Shown: positions 46,960 through 64,000 of the stretch, piece after piece
How positions within the stretch are numbered: the first letter of the stretch is position 1
Layout: each line of letters begins with the position of its first letter
Source of the DNA: Rhabdophis nuchalis
Lineage: Eukaryota; Chordata; Lepidosauria; Squamata; Natricidae
NCBI GenBank assembly: GCA_039707465.1
Contig: CM077653.1
Location: 2,293,001 to 2,357,000 of the forward strand
Direction: 5' to 3'
Length of the DNA: 64,000 bases
Program-made: the position numbers and the translations under genes
Notes under the pieces: model-generated
Told to the model about the DNA's origin: nothing
The model's input: the letters and a program-made list of their open reading frames with translations, nothing else
The model's database searches: none

Positions 46960-47469
46960 AAGGCCCTGGAAGGAAGGAAGGAAAGTGGGAAAGTGAGGGA
47001 GGGAGAAGGAGAGGGAGGAGAGGGAAGGAAGCAATGAAAGAAAAGGAAGGAAGGAATAGGGAAGAGAAAGGAGAAGGAAGGAAAAAGGGAAGGAAGAAGA
47101 GAGGAAAGAATGGGGAAAAGGAAGAGGAAGGAGAGGGAAGGAAGCAAGTAAAAGAAGGGGAAGAGGAAGGAGAAGGAAGTAGGAAAGGGAAGGAAGGAAA
47201 GTGGGAAGTGAGAGGAAGAAGAGAAGAGGGAGAGGGAGGAGCGGGAAGGAAGAAAGGAAAAGGGGAAGGAAGGAAAGAGGAGAGAAGGAAGGAAGGACAA
47301 AGGAGAAGGGAAGAAGGAAGACAAGGAAGGAAGGAATGGGAAAAAGGAGGAGAAAGGCGAGGGAAGAAGGGAAGGAAGGAAAGTGGGAAGTGAGGGAGGA
47401 AAGAAAGGAGGGGAGAAGAGGAAAGAGACTGAAGAAGAAAAAGGAAGGAAAGAGAAAAGAAACAAAGGA

Positions 47470-47561
<92 letters not shown>

Positions 47562-47578
47562 GAAAGGCGAGGGAGGGA
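46960..47578. repeat. 600-bp polypurine tract ending in (GAAA)n
   Basis: Almost all A/G on the plus strand, made of diverged GGAA/GAAG units, with a pure GAAA run at about 47476-47560. It lies between the first coding exon of NKAPD1 and its CpG island. The long low-complexity frames on both strands are artefacts. Confidence 0.9.
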
Positions 47579-48000
47579 GGGAAGCCGAGCGCAGGACCAG
47601 ACGAGGGACTCCCTTCCAGCCTGGCGGGGCTGCCGGGGACGGAGCCGGCCTTGGGGGCCTCGGCCCTGACCTACCTCGCGGGGTTGGTAGTAGAGCCACC
47701 GGAGGGGGGACGGGAGGCCGCCTCTCCGCCCCCGGCCCCGCGTGGCAGCCGTAGCCGCCGCCTCTGCCGCTCTCCTGGCCCTTCGCGCCGGACCCGGGAC
47801 GGCAACGCGCCTGGCTCCGCTCCGCCACCGTGGCTGGCCCAAGCCCGGAACCCGCCAGCGCGGCCGAAGGAGCCAGCCGGCCGGCGGAAGGCCGCGAAGC
47901 CACTTCCGGGGTTGCCATGGCGACCGGCGGCCGCCTGACAACGGCAGCCGAGGGGCGGGGCTTATCACGCCAGGCGACCCGCCGGTAATGTGGGGTTCGT
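47575..48000. promoter_or_regulatory. NKAPD1-PIH1D2 bidirectional CpG promoter with X-box-like site
   Basis: A CpG-dense block between divergent genes. It contains an ETS-type CACTTCCGGG (47901-47910) directly followed by GTTGCCATGGCGAC (47911-47924). The latter resembles the RFX X-box (two half sites around CATGG). No TATA box was seen. RFX control would fit PIH1D2, a PIH-family factor linked to ciliated cells; this is inference. Confidence 0.6.
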
Positions 48001-48536
48001 TGCACCTGCCGCACCTTCGGCTGTGGACGATGGGGTTGGAGGTCCCCCCCCCCCCCCCGCTAATGCGCCTTGGCCTCCAGGGCCGAGAGACACTGTGGGA
48101 GCAACCCCATCCTGCCGGGGCGAGAGAACGCGGGGAGGCCTCCTCCATGGGGGTCTCACGCCCCCCTCCTTTGCCGCCAGAGGAAAAGGGTCCCCGAAAA
48201 GGCCATCCAGTCGTGCCTCCTTTCCGTTGCCGCCCTTCCTTCTTCGACAGGCGGCCAGGAGGGGGCAGGCAGGGCCTGCACAAAAGCCACTGCAAGTGGG
48301 GAGGGGGGCACCAGACCTGGAGCCCCGAATGATGCCCAAGCGAAGCCTTTTAAGCTTATCGCCCTGGGCGGCTTTAAAAGGGGTGAGCCTCAACGCCCAG
48401 AATCCCCAGAATCCCCCAGCCAGCTGGGCTGATGTCCACCCCTCTTAAACATCGCCAGGGCTATGAAGCATTGCCCCCCCCCCACAAAAAATTGCCCCTA
48501 ACATAAGACCTGTCCTAAAAATAAGCCCTAACATTA

Positions 48537-48745
48537 GTGGTGAAATTCAACTTTTTTTTTTACTACTGATTCTGTGGGCATTGCTTGGTGGGCATGGCTT
48601 GATGGGCATGGCAGGGAAAGGATACCGCAAAATCCCCATTCCCTCCCCACTCTGGGACGTTTGCCGGTTCTCCGAACTACTCAAAATTTCTGCTATCGAT
48701 TCTACAGAACCTGTCAGAACAGGCTGGATTTCGCCCCTGGTTTTT
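48537..48745 (+). mobile_element. diverged hAT-type MITE
   Basis: It shares the interior of the 14415 family (ggataccgcaaaatccccatt, and ccgaactactcaaaatttct). The ends are eroded and no target duplication is readable. Confidence 0.6.
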
Positions 48746-49003
48746 GACTAGACTAGGCAGCCTGCCAGAACATCTGATTAGCCAAACTCATTTGTGCCCA
48801 CCCAGTCATGTTAGGAGCCAATGAAGAAACCCTTTAACGGTTAGAACGTCTGAAAATGACATCTGCTTTTGTCTTTATCCAGCTAGGTTTAATGCCAGCA
48901 AGAGCGGTCCTGCAGCGTCACCAAAGACCTTCGGATTGAAATAGTTTCACTTCACCTGGGACGGCCTCTTGCAGGAGCCTCTGTTCGCCGTGAAGGGGCA
49001 GCC

Positions 49004-52000
49004 ATGGAAGCTCTTTGCAGCTCCGAGGAGATGCTGACCAAAGCCACTCAGCTGTGGACGATGCTGGATGACATGGCCGAGAACAACCCTAAGAGTTATT
49101 GCCACTTCATGCGGCAGCAGCTAAAGGAAGCAGAGCACCATTATGCTCCCCCGGAGCCATGCCTGTGCCTGAAGACCAGCATTTTGGTATCACTACATTC
49201 AGTAGAGCAGAGGGCTGCATCAGGGTTATGTTTGACCTCAGGGAGCCGGATGGGCATGGCGGGGCTGGGGGTGGCCAGCGTGGGCATGGCCGGCTTGACA
49301 TCACACATCAGGGAGCACATGTGGTGACCCAGATGGGGCTGGGGTGTCAAACTTCAGCCCTCTGCCAGCGAAAACGGAGCCACACATAGCCCTCCCAAGC
49401 TCCATTTTCACTGGCAGTGGTACTGCAGGCTGGTCCTTCACTGTTTCCAGGGCAGCCCCGAGTTTGACACCCCTGCAGTAGAGCAGGAACAAAGAAACAT
49501 AAAGAGCAAAATAATGTTTCTCCTCTTAGCAGAATGCCAAACCTTCCTTTGGCTTGTCCCAAAAGTGTTTATTCAAGACGCAAGTGGATTTTCTGGGATT
49601 TTTGCTTTTAAAAAGACGTTTTGTTTCTCATCCAAGAAGATTCTTCAGCTGTGACTAGATGGCAGGGAAGCCAAACGTCTTCAAAGAAAAACCAGAAAAT
49701 CCACTTGCCTCTTGAAAAAGCACTTTTGGGACAGCCATGACCTGGAGGATGGAGAATCTCCATAGACTTCCTTTGACTTGAAAATGATGCAGTGTGTGTA
49801 CATTTGATCAGCGCGCTCTTGACTATTTCCTTGTTTTACACCAGACATTGGTAAAACAGTAAAAATACTCCAGCTGCCCCATCATCTTTTCAGTCAAAAA
49901 GAGCAGTAAAGGAGACATTGCTTGAAGTGAATATCCGATTGTTAATTGCACGAATGTGCCTGTTTTAATAAATCATGTCGTGTTTGGGGTGTTACTTCGT
50001 TTTGTGCTTTTCTCATAGGAACCGAGCAAAACCTGTCTGTTCATAAATTTGTGCCGTTGGAGTAGGGTCCCTGCTCCCAAGTCGCCCTCGGAGCCAGTTC
50101 TGTTGAGCGCTGGCAAAATGGAGACGCTGTCAGATAAGTCAGGTAATCTCTGTTACAGAACCTCAGTTAACCTGAGCCCACTGCAGTAACTATTTTACAA
50201 GAGGACTTGAGGTATTATATTGCTTTGTCCCTTCAAAAGAGATATTGGGGCATGGAGAGCGGCAAGACGTCAGGAATGCAACTTACATGATTCAGCCGGT
50301 CGTAAACTCGGGGCCAGGCTACACTTGAGGGGAGAATAAACTGTGTTTGCTTTTCTCGTAGAGACCTGCAGCGTCCTTGACATGGCGTACAATCCGTCCG
50401 TTCTTGAGCGAGTCGAGGATAACCCACCGGAGAAAGATCAGCTGATCCGCATGTCACTCAAGTACGTCGAGGAGCATTTCAACATCACTTTGTCCCATTC
50501 CTGGAGCGTGGCCAAATTTAAGTTGAAAGGAAGCCTTGAAAGGATGAGAGCGAGCCTGAGAAGAGAGCAGCCCCCCTTGGCTGTGCCCCAGAGGAGCCCC
50601 AGTGAAGGTAAGTAACGTTCAAGGTGCTACTCCAGGGTTGGGGGCGCTTATCCTACCCATCTTATGTCTTTAAAGGATTTTATCCTTCTGGAAAGAGGGG
50701 CATGGTCCCCCTACTATAGGAATATGCGGCTTCCTGGAGGTATTTTGCACCAGCTTTTCATAAGGCACTGAAAAACATCCTTTTTAAACGGGCATTTCCT
50801 GCCTGGCAATTGTTAATATTGGGAAACATTTTTCTCTACTGATTTCTAGTTGTCCCCTTATGAGAGGGTGGCATAGAAATGTGAAAAATAATACAAACAT
50901 CTATAAAACTTTGCACTTGGCAAGTATTACCTGAAGAGTTGTCCTCTTTATGTGAAATAGATGGGAACGACTCTCTACAGACATGCGTTGAAAAGCGTGC
51001 ATGTACACCATACAGAAATGCATTGCATTCCCTTACATGATCAAGTGCACAATTGCAGCAGCTAAGATTTCTTTCATCAGTTAACAATTTTAGTGGAACG
51101 TAACTACATCGCTGCAAACCATGGAAATGGGAGAAGAGGCAGGAGCCCTGGTGCTGCAGTGGTTAGAATGCAGTGTTGCAGGCTAATTCTGCCCACTGCC
51201 TGGAGTTTGATTCTGGCCGGCTCAAGGTCGACTCAGCCTTCCATCCTTCTGAGATGGGTAAAATGAGGACCCAGATTGTTGGGGGCAATAAGCTAACTCT
51301 GTAAACCACTTAAGAGAGGGGCTGTCAAGCACTATGAAGCGGTATATAAGTCTGAGTGCCATTGCTATTTAACTGATGCTTTAGTTATGTAGCAATGCGC
51401 TCCACTTACTTTTCTAAACTCTTCTGTCTGAAAATCTTGGCAAGAAGTGACCCTCAGCCAGCTGAGGAGCCTCATGGCCGAAGACAGCAGTGACCTTATT
51501 CTGCCAGAAGCAGAGAAGCCCACAGCTTCCAAAAAGCGTCTCATTGAAGAGATTTCCAGTACAGACAAGCCGGAGGCACACAAACCTGCCTACAAAATGA
51601 CCACCAAGAAGGACGCAAACAAGAACCTCCTAGAAATCGAGCTGAAAATTGAACTGCCAGGTGTTCGCGGGGTGTCCGAGTGTAATTTGAGCGTCTCTAA
51701 GGTGAGGCAGCTACAAATCGCCTATTGTCCGCACCCTCCTCCCCTGCTTTTGCCCAGCCAGACCCACGTGAGTCTCACATGCCTCCCTGCCTCTTCTTTT
51801 CAGGATGACGTCTTGGTCGAGTGCCTTGAAAAGTACAGGCTGCGGGTGGATCTCCCAGCGCCTGTGGATGAAGAAGCAACATCAGCAAGTTTTAATAAGA
51901 AAAAGGGAGTCTTGATTGTCAGAATGCCTGTGTTGAATACACACGCTCCCCTTCCCTCGAGTCCCTTCCTAGCACTTCCCATTCAGCCTTTTTACACAGG

Positions 52001-52004
52001 TTAG
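49004..52004 (+). CDS. PIH1D2: PIH1 domain-containing protein 2 (5 coding exons)
   Basis: Member of the PIH family that links clients to HSP90 through R2TP-like complexes; expressed mainly in ciliated or germ cells. Exons: 49004-49186, 50019-50142, 50362-50607, 51445-51701, 51804-52004, giving 336 residues plus TAG (human 315). The PIH1 region includes CLFINLCRWSRVPAP and TLSHSWSVAKFKLKGSLERM. The C-terminal CS-like domain includes KNLLEIELKIELPGV and KYRLRVDLPAPVDEE. Human ends at the equivalent of VRMPV; here 23 residues follow, and their stop overlaps a possible donor (CAG|GTTAGC, 51999/52000). Further exon-like segments downstream are in phase with that donor. Confidence 0.94.
49208..49475. 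mobile_element. hAT-type element with perfect 8-bp TSD
   Basis: It starts CAGAGGGCTGC and ends GTTTGACACCCCTG. The flanking cagtagag is perfect (49200-49207 and 49476-49483). It lies in PIH1D2 intron 1, starting 21 bp past the exon 1 donor. Confidence 0.8.
49575..49745. mobile_element. palindromic MITE-like repeat
   Basis: The ends caagtggattttctgg and ccagaaaatccacttg are exact inverses, enclosing partly inverted arms (aaagacgttttg facing caaacgtcttc). It is related to the repeat at about 32010-32210. Confidence 0.7.
51141..51369 (+). mobile_element. Sauria-type tRNA-derived SINE
   Basis: It has a tRNA-like head (gtgctgcagtggttagaatg, then a B-box-like gtttgattctgg) and a conserved body (taaaatgaggacccagattg). 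The tail ends in gtgccattgctattt. It lies in PIH1D2 intron 3, 75 bp before exon 4. Confidence 0.85.
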
Positions 52005-52412
52005 CATTAAGTGTATCGGTAACATGCCTGTGTTTTATTTCTCTGGAGTTTCAAGGCTAAAATCCTTGCTGCCTTTTGGGGGCGCACAAACCCAGGATAA
52101 AATGCACCCCTAAATACACGCTTTCAACATTTGAAGGTTGTTCTGAAGGCCTAGTTTCTCCTGCACTGTAAAGGATTAACAAATAAATGGACTCTGTATC
52201 TTGTTCCCCACATTAACCAAAACAATAAAAGGGAGAAAAAAACCTATTGTTTTCAATCATTGCTGGGTTTAAATTATTTTTTAACAGTTCTGAGAATTTC
52301 CTGTAGTCTTAAAAGCTCAGTTTATTCTTGGAGAAGCAGGGGACACTCTGTAGGGGTGGAGCACTTACGAATCCAAAGCCAACTTGTTCCTCTAACTGCT
52401 TGTTCTTTTAAG

Positions 52413-52522
52413 CCTCCCGTGTTGTTTTGCCATTTGAACATAAAGACGCCTTCAAAGAATGCTTAAAGAAAGAAGTGGTATCTGCAGCCGTGGACAAAAC
52501 ATTCAAGATTACATCGGCCACC
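52413..52522 (+). CDS. candidate extra 3' exon of PIH1D2
   Basis: After a CTTTTAAG acceptor there is an open segment whose first codon is completed by the single base left by a donor at 51999/52000 in PIH1D2 exon 5. It encodes 37 residues (beginning ASRVVLPFEHKDAFKECL) and ends at a good donor, ACC|GTATGT, in phase 0. I do not recognise the sequence. It lies past a polyadenylation-like AATAAA near 52179, so it may be unused. Confidence 0.35.
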
Positions 52523-53344
52523 GTATGTTTGAAGTTGGGCTCAAATAAAAATGGGCATAACTTTGATCTGGCTATGGCTGCCATATTGTCTTTGTATATA
52601 CCTTGAGGACACAACCGAAGGGATGTGATTCCTTAACAAAAGGCTCATTCAAGTGCTGAATAGTATAAAGGAAGTTTTTCCTACCTTTTGGTTGACAAGG
52701 ATTAAAAAAAGAATTGTTAAAAACGTTTAGTATGACTCCAGAGTTAACAGCAGCGATCTTCCAGACCTGAGATGCCAAGGGCCTTCCCACTTACTTGGTA
52801 TTTATCCATTTTTGTTCACCAAATAACTTATATTCAATGTCTACGCACAGCTAAGCAAAAATCCGCCAGGAAAAGGAATCGCAGTCCAAAGAACATCAAA
52901 CTTTTAATGCCAGTCTGTAACCAAATTAAGATGTTTTCTTACCAAACGGTTGAATTCCAACCAAACTCAATAAATTGGTTCTCAGGGGAAAAAAATATTT
53001 AATTGCATGTATATGTATATATATATATATATATATTTGTAGTGGATTCAGTAGCGCAAATTGACAAAAGAGACAATATTGAATGAAGTGGTGACGTACA
53101 GATTAACACGGGGTGTATCTGTTAATGGTCTACTCAGCTGCTCAGGTCACATCAATTAGCCATTACATGATCCACCTTTTAAAATTAGCTTTTCCCCTTG
53201 GCAAGCAAAAGAGGCATTTCCCATTAGAAACTCTGTCTACCTAGGACACAATTAAAACTGTGGCTGGGCCCCGTTTTGAAGAAATCTCATTTCTAGCAAA
53301 GATGTTTATGAATGTACGACTTATGAAATTCTGTTTCTCTTGAG

Positions 53345-53489
53345 CCTGGGACGGACAAGGAAGCAAAGGTGTTCCAGATTAGCAGTCAGAACCTGCAAAA
53401 GCTGCTTCTGGATTTCTTGGAATCTGAAGTGGCTGTGCCCAATTGTTCTACTGATTTAGTGGAATCCAAGCACAATTTATTCACACCAG
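53345..53489 (+). CDS. candidate further 3' exon of PIH1D2
   Basis: It follows a pyrimidine tract and TTGAG acceptor, is open in phase 0 for 48 codons (PGTDKEAKVFQISSQNL, then LLLDFLESEVAVPN), and ends CCAG|GTTCAG. Read through, it stops at TGA 53501-53503; spliced to an acceptor at 54104-54105 it stops at TAA 54111-54113. The protein is not recognised. Composition looks coding, but there is no transcript evidence. Confidence 0.35.
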
Positions 53490-54336
53490 GTTCAGCCACT
53501 TGATCACAAGGCATCAGGTTTTTTCCTTCTTTCATGCAATTGGCGCTGTGCAAAAGTTCTCATTTCAGCTATTCTGAGGTCAACGTCCCATTTCAAAGGC
53601 AAGACCGCCGGGGGGTGGAAGCAGCTGCAATACGGGCTGATTTTTGGGAACTTCCGGAGTGCTTCATGCTTAAGACTAGCCCATTCTGCAGGGGGAACAA
53701 CAGGTTCCCGTGCAGGATGGGACATTTCACAGAACTTCCTCCCTCCTCCAAAATGGGAGGAAGGAAAGACTGTTTTCACATTCCTGCACGCAAACCTCGC
53801 TTAAGTCAGTGGGACAACAGCCCCAGTCTGCCCAGCCTAGACCATTAAGTGGGGGAGGAGGGACCTATGGGGGAGTCTGTAAGGAGTCCATATGTTGCCT
53901 ATCTTTAGCTGACCTCAATTTCACCAGTTCCCTTAACAAACGACTTCTGTTTGGAGTAAAACTGCGTTTACTGACCTAGAAAGGAAGCAAAGCAACACAA
54001 GCTCAAATTACGGAAACTCACATAAGGCAAAATCATCGGAAGGGTTTTTAAAGGGCTCTTCGGTTCAGGGTGGCCTGACTCATAAACTTTCCTTTTCTCT
54101 TGCAGCGTGCTAAAAGGATTCCCCATTGCTAAAACACCTGACTTTTAACAGTTGAATTTTGCAAAGTTACAATGCAGGCTGCTCTGTTCTATTCCAGACG
54201 ACAGCATCTTTTTATTTTTAATTTTTCTGCAGTATTTAGAAACACGCCTGGGTTTTCTTTTTTTCTGCTGACAATTTAAATTGTCCCAACTCTACAATTC
54301 ACATTTTTTGGTCTTATTTCACCTCAAATCTCTGGT

Positions 54337-54342
54337 TTTATT
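54337..54342 (-). terminator. DLAT polyadenylation signal
   Basis: AATAAA on the minus strand, about 370 bases beyond the DLAT stop codon. Confidence 0.55.
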
Positions 54343-54709
54343 GAAAACGAAGGCTGAGGCAGCCCACTGTGGGGAGGAGGGGGAAGGGAGGCCGTGATAC
54401 CCTGCACCGTTGTGATCGTAAGCATTACAACACATGATTATTTTCCACAACTGGGGGAAAAGTTTGCCAATCCATCCACTGAATACGATAAAGCGTGGCC
54501 GTATTTGGCTTCGGAAGGCCCCCCCGCAGAACCTTTTCACCATCTCTTATCGCTGGTCATTCCAAAAATCACCAGCCGCTGTTTATAATAGACTTCTTTA
54601 AAAAAGAAAGAAAGGAGGAAACATTTTTTTTCTTTTAAAAGTCCAACCCTTCGATATATAAATAGCTTCTTTAGAATGAAGCGATCAGGTCGCCAAAGTC
54701 CTCGAGAAG

Positions 54710-62734
<8,025 letters not shown>

Positions 62735-62749
62735 CTGTGGAGGAAGAAG

Positions 62750-63810
62750 GGGTTAAGGACCTCAGAAGGACAGAAATGGAAGGGACCTTGGAAGGGTCTT
62801 CAACCCTCTGCTAAAGAGGGAAACTCTGTTCTATTTCAGACAAATGGCTGTCCAGTCTTTTCTTAGAAACCTCCAATGATTGGGGGGGGGGGGGGGGGAG
62901 GAAGGAAGGAAGGAAGGAAGGAAGGAAGGAAGGAAGGAAGGAAGGAAGGAAGGAAAGAAGGCAGAATAACAGAGTTGGAAGCAACCTTGAGAGTCTCAGG
63001 CAGGATTCCAGACAAATGGTAATCCAATCTCTTCTTAAAACCCTACAGTGATAAGAAAGGAAAGAAGGAAGGAAGGAAGGAAGGAAGGAAGGAAGGAAGG
63101 AAGGAAGGAAGGAAGGAAGGAAGGAGAAGGCTGAGGGAGAGAGGGAGGGAGGAAGGTGAAGGAAGGACAGCAGAATAACAGAGTTGGAAGGGGCCTTGGA
63201 GGTCTTCTAGTCCAACTCCCTGCTCAGGCAGGAGACCCTCTACCATTGCAGACAAATGGCTGTCCAGTCTTTTCTTAAAAACCTCCAATGATTGGTGGGG
63301 GGGAGGAAGGAAGGAAGGAAGGAAGGAAGGAAGGAAGGAAGGAAGGAAGGAAGGAAGGAAGGAAGGAAGGCAGAATAACAGAGTTGGAAGCAACCTTGAG
63401 AGTCTCAGGCAGGATTCCAGACAAATGGTAATCCAATCTCTTCTTAAAACCCTACAGTGATAAGGAAGGAAGGAAGGAAGGAAGGAAGGAAGGAAGGAAG
63501 GAAGGAAGGAAGGAAGGAAGGTGAAGGCTGAGGGAGAGAGGGAGGGAGGAAGGTGAAGGAAGGACAGCAAAATAACAGAGTTGGAAGGGGCCTTGGAGGT
63601 CTTCTAGTCCAACTCCCTTCTAGACCCTCTACCATTGCAGACAAATGGCTGTCCAGTCTCTTCTTAAAAACCTCCAGAGTTGGAGCACCCACAACTTCTG
63701 GTGGCAAGCAGTCCCACTGATTAATTGTTCTGACTGCCAGGAAATTTCCCCTTAGTTCCAGGTGGCTTCTCCCACTGATTAGACGCAGCCCTTTCCAGGC
63801 TCTGAGACCA
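62750..63810 (-). mobile_element. inverted CR1 LINE 3' fragments
   Basis: Minus-strand frames read the CR1 C-terminus (LRGNFLAVRTINQWDCLPPE and FKKRLDSHLS). The tail motif ttggactagaagacctccaa is present in inverted form near 63192 and 63592. Confidence 0.8.
62882..63525. repeat. four (GGAA)n arrays in a tandem-duplicated block
   Basis: Arrays lie at about 62899-62955, 63063-63125, 63304-63370 and 63463-63520. The first is preceded by a 17-base poly-G. The intervening sequence, with cagaataacagagttggaag, recurs about 400 bp apart. Confidence 0.9.
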
Positions 63811-63908
63811 CCAAGGAACCCCCCACCCCTCATTCCAACCCTGAGCTGCAACTATTCTGCAGGCAATCTCCAGAGGCTGTGTGTGTGTGTGTGTGTTTCC
63901 TTCTTGCT

Positions 63909-64000
63909 CAGTGGTTCCCAACCTTATTTTTAGCCTTGTCCCACCTAAGCAGCTCTAAAATCCTGATACCCCCCCATCCCCAGTGACATATAATTCTTAC
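63909..64000 (-). mobile_element. hAT (Charlie-like) MITE, cut by window edge
   Basis: It starts CAGTGGTTCCCAACC and its last readable bases match the inverted interior of the element at 21785-21974 (tatgtcac...taagaattatat type). Confidence 0.6.

Larger units (their letters stand above)
46931..49003. other. NKAPD1-PIH1D2 divergent intergenic region
   Basis: Polypurine tract, shared CpG island, C-rich sequence at 48048-48060, and a diverged MITE at 48537-48745. The region must also contain 5'UTR exons of both genes. No other coding gene was found. Confidence 0.5.
52005..54709. other. PIH1D2-DLAT convergent intergenic region
   Basis: PIH1D2 3'UTR with AATAAA-like signals near 52179 and 52224, the candidate extra exons (52413-52522 and 53345-53489), a (TA)n at about 53011-53036, and the DLAT 3'UTR on the minus strand at the right end. 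No recognised repeat was noted from 53500 to 54300. Confidence 0.5.
62735..64000. other. DLAT intron 1 (partial): CR1 copies, (GGAA)n arrays, hAT end
   Basis: No exon was recognised. Three inverted CR1 3' fragments (about 62760-62885, 63170-63297 and 63570-63810) alternate with GGAA arrays. The block from about 62870 to 63280 is repeated at about 63281-63680. A hAT copy begins at 63909 and runs off the window. Confidence 0.6.

Noticed and set aside
46649..48295. 548-aa and 395-aa minus-strand open frames
   Set aside because: They are Ser/Phe/Leu/Pro strings from the (GGAA)/(GAAA) tract and CpG island. Only the NKAPD1 first exon inside is real.
52851..53002. Exon-like segment with AKQKSARKRNRSPKN
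   Set aside because: The basic reading is out of phase with the upstream candidate exon. In phase it stops after 18 codons, so it is mentioned only as an alternative end.

Overview
This is a vertebrate nuclear window, very probably from a squamate reptile and most likely a snake. The exon-intron genes have reptile-like divergence from mammals. The interspersed repeats are typical of squamates: CR1 and L2 LINEs, Sauria-type SINEs, many small hAT-type MITEs, L1 with an ORF1 coiled-coil protein, and LINE tails running into long (ATT)n or (ATTCT)n microsatellites. Long GGAA/GAAA/GAT tracts are also abundant. No prokaryotic features are present.

Gene order, left to right: PTS exon 1 (-, partial), BCO2 (-, 12 coding exons, complete), TEX12 (-, 4 coding exons), IL18 (+, 4 coding exons plus a probable microexon), SDHD (-, 4 exons), TIMM8B (+, 2 exons), NKAPD1 (-, 5 coding exons), PIH1D2 (+, 5 coding exons), DLAT (-, 13 exons, 5' exon beyond the right edge). 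This is the same order and relative orientation as human 11q23.1 (PTS-BCO2-TEX12-IL18-SDHD-TIMM8B-NKAPD1-PIH1D2-DLAT), so the block is conserved across amniotes. Every splice junction of the nine genes was read by eye, and codon phase was followed through each coding sequence.

Three gene pairs share or face GC-rich promoters: TEX12/IL18 (divergent, about 7 kb apart), SDHD/TIMM8B (start codons 96 bp apart) and NKAPD1/PIH1D2 (about 2 kb, with an X-box-like site). Four of the products work in mitochondria: BCO2, the complex II anchor SDHD, the TIM chaperone TIMM8B and the PDH E2 subunit DLAT. IL18 is an inflammatory cytokine, TEX12 a synaptonemal complex protein, PTS a tetrahydrobiopterin enzyme and PIH1D2 a likely HSP90/R2TP co-factor. 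The genes are linked by ancient synteny, not by one pathway.

The most unusual observations are: an L1-type element that encodes only ORF1 and is bounded by target-site duplications, with a second copy sharing its 3' end; an L2 LINE whose tail lies directly on the 5' splice site of BCO2 exon 5; a GC-AG intron in TEX12; a probable 6-nt microexon in IL18; and a phase-compatible set of uncatalogued exons downstream of PIH1D2.
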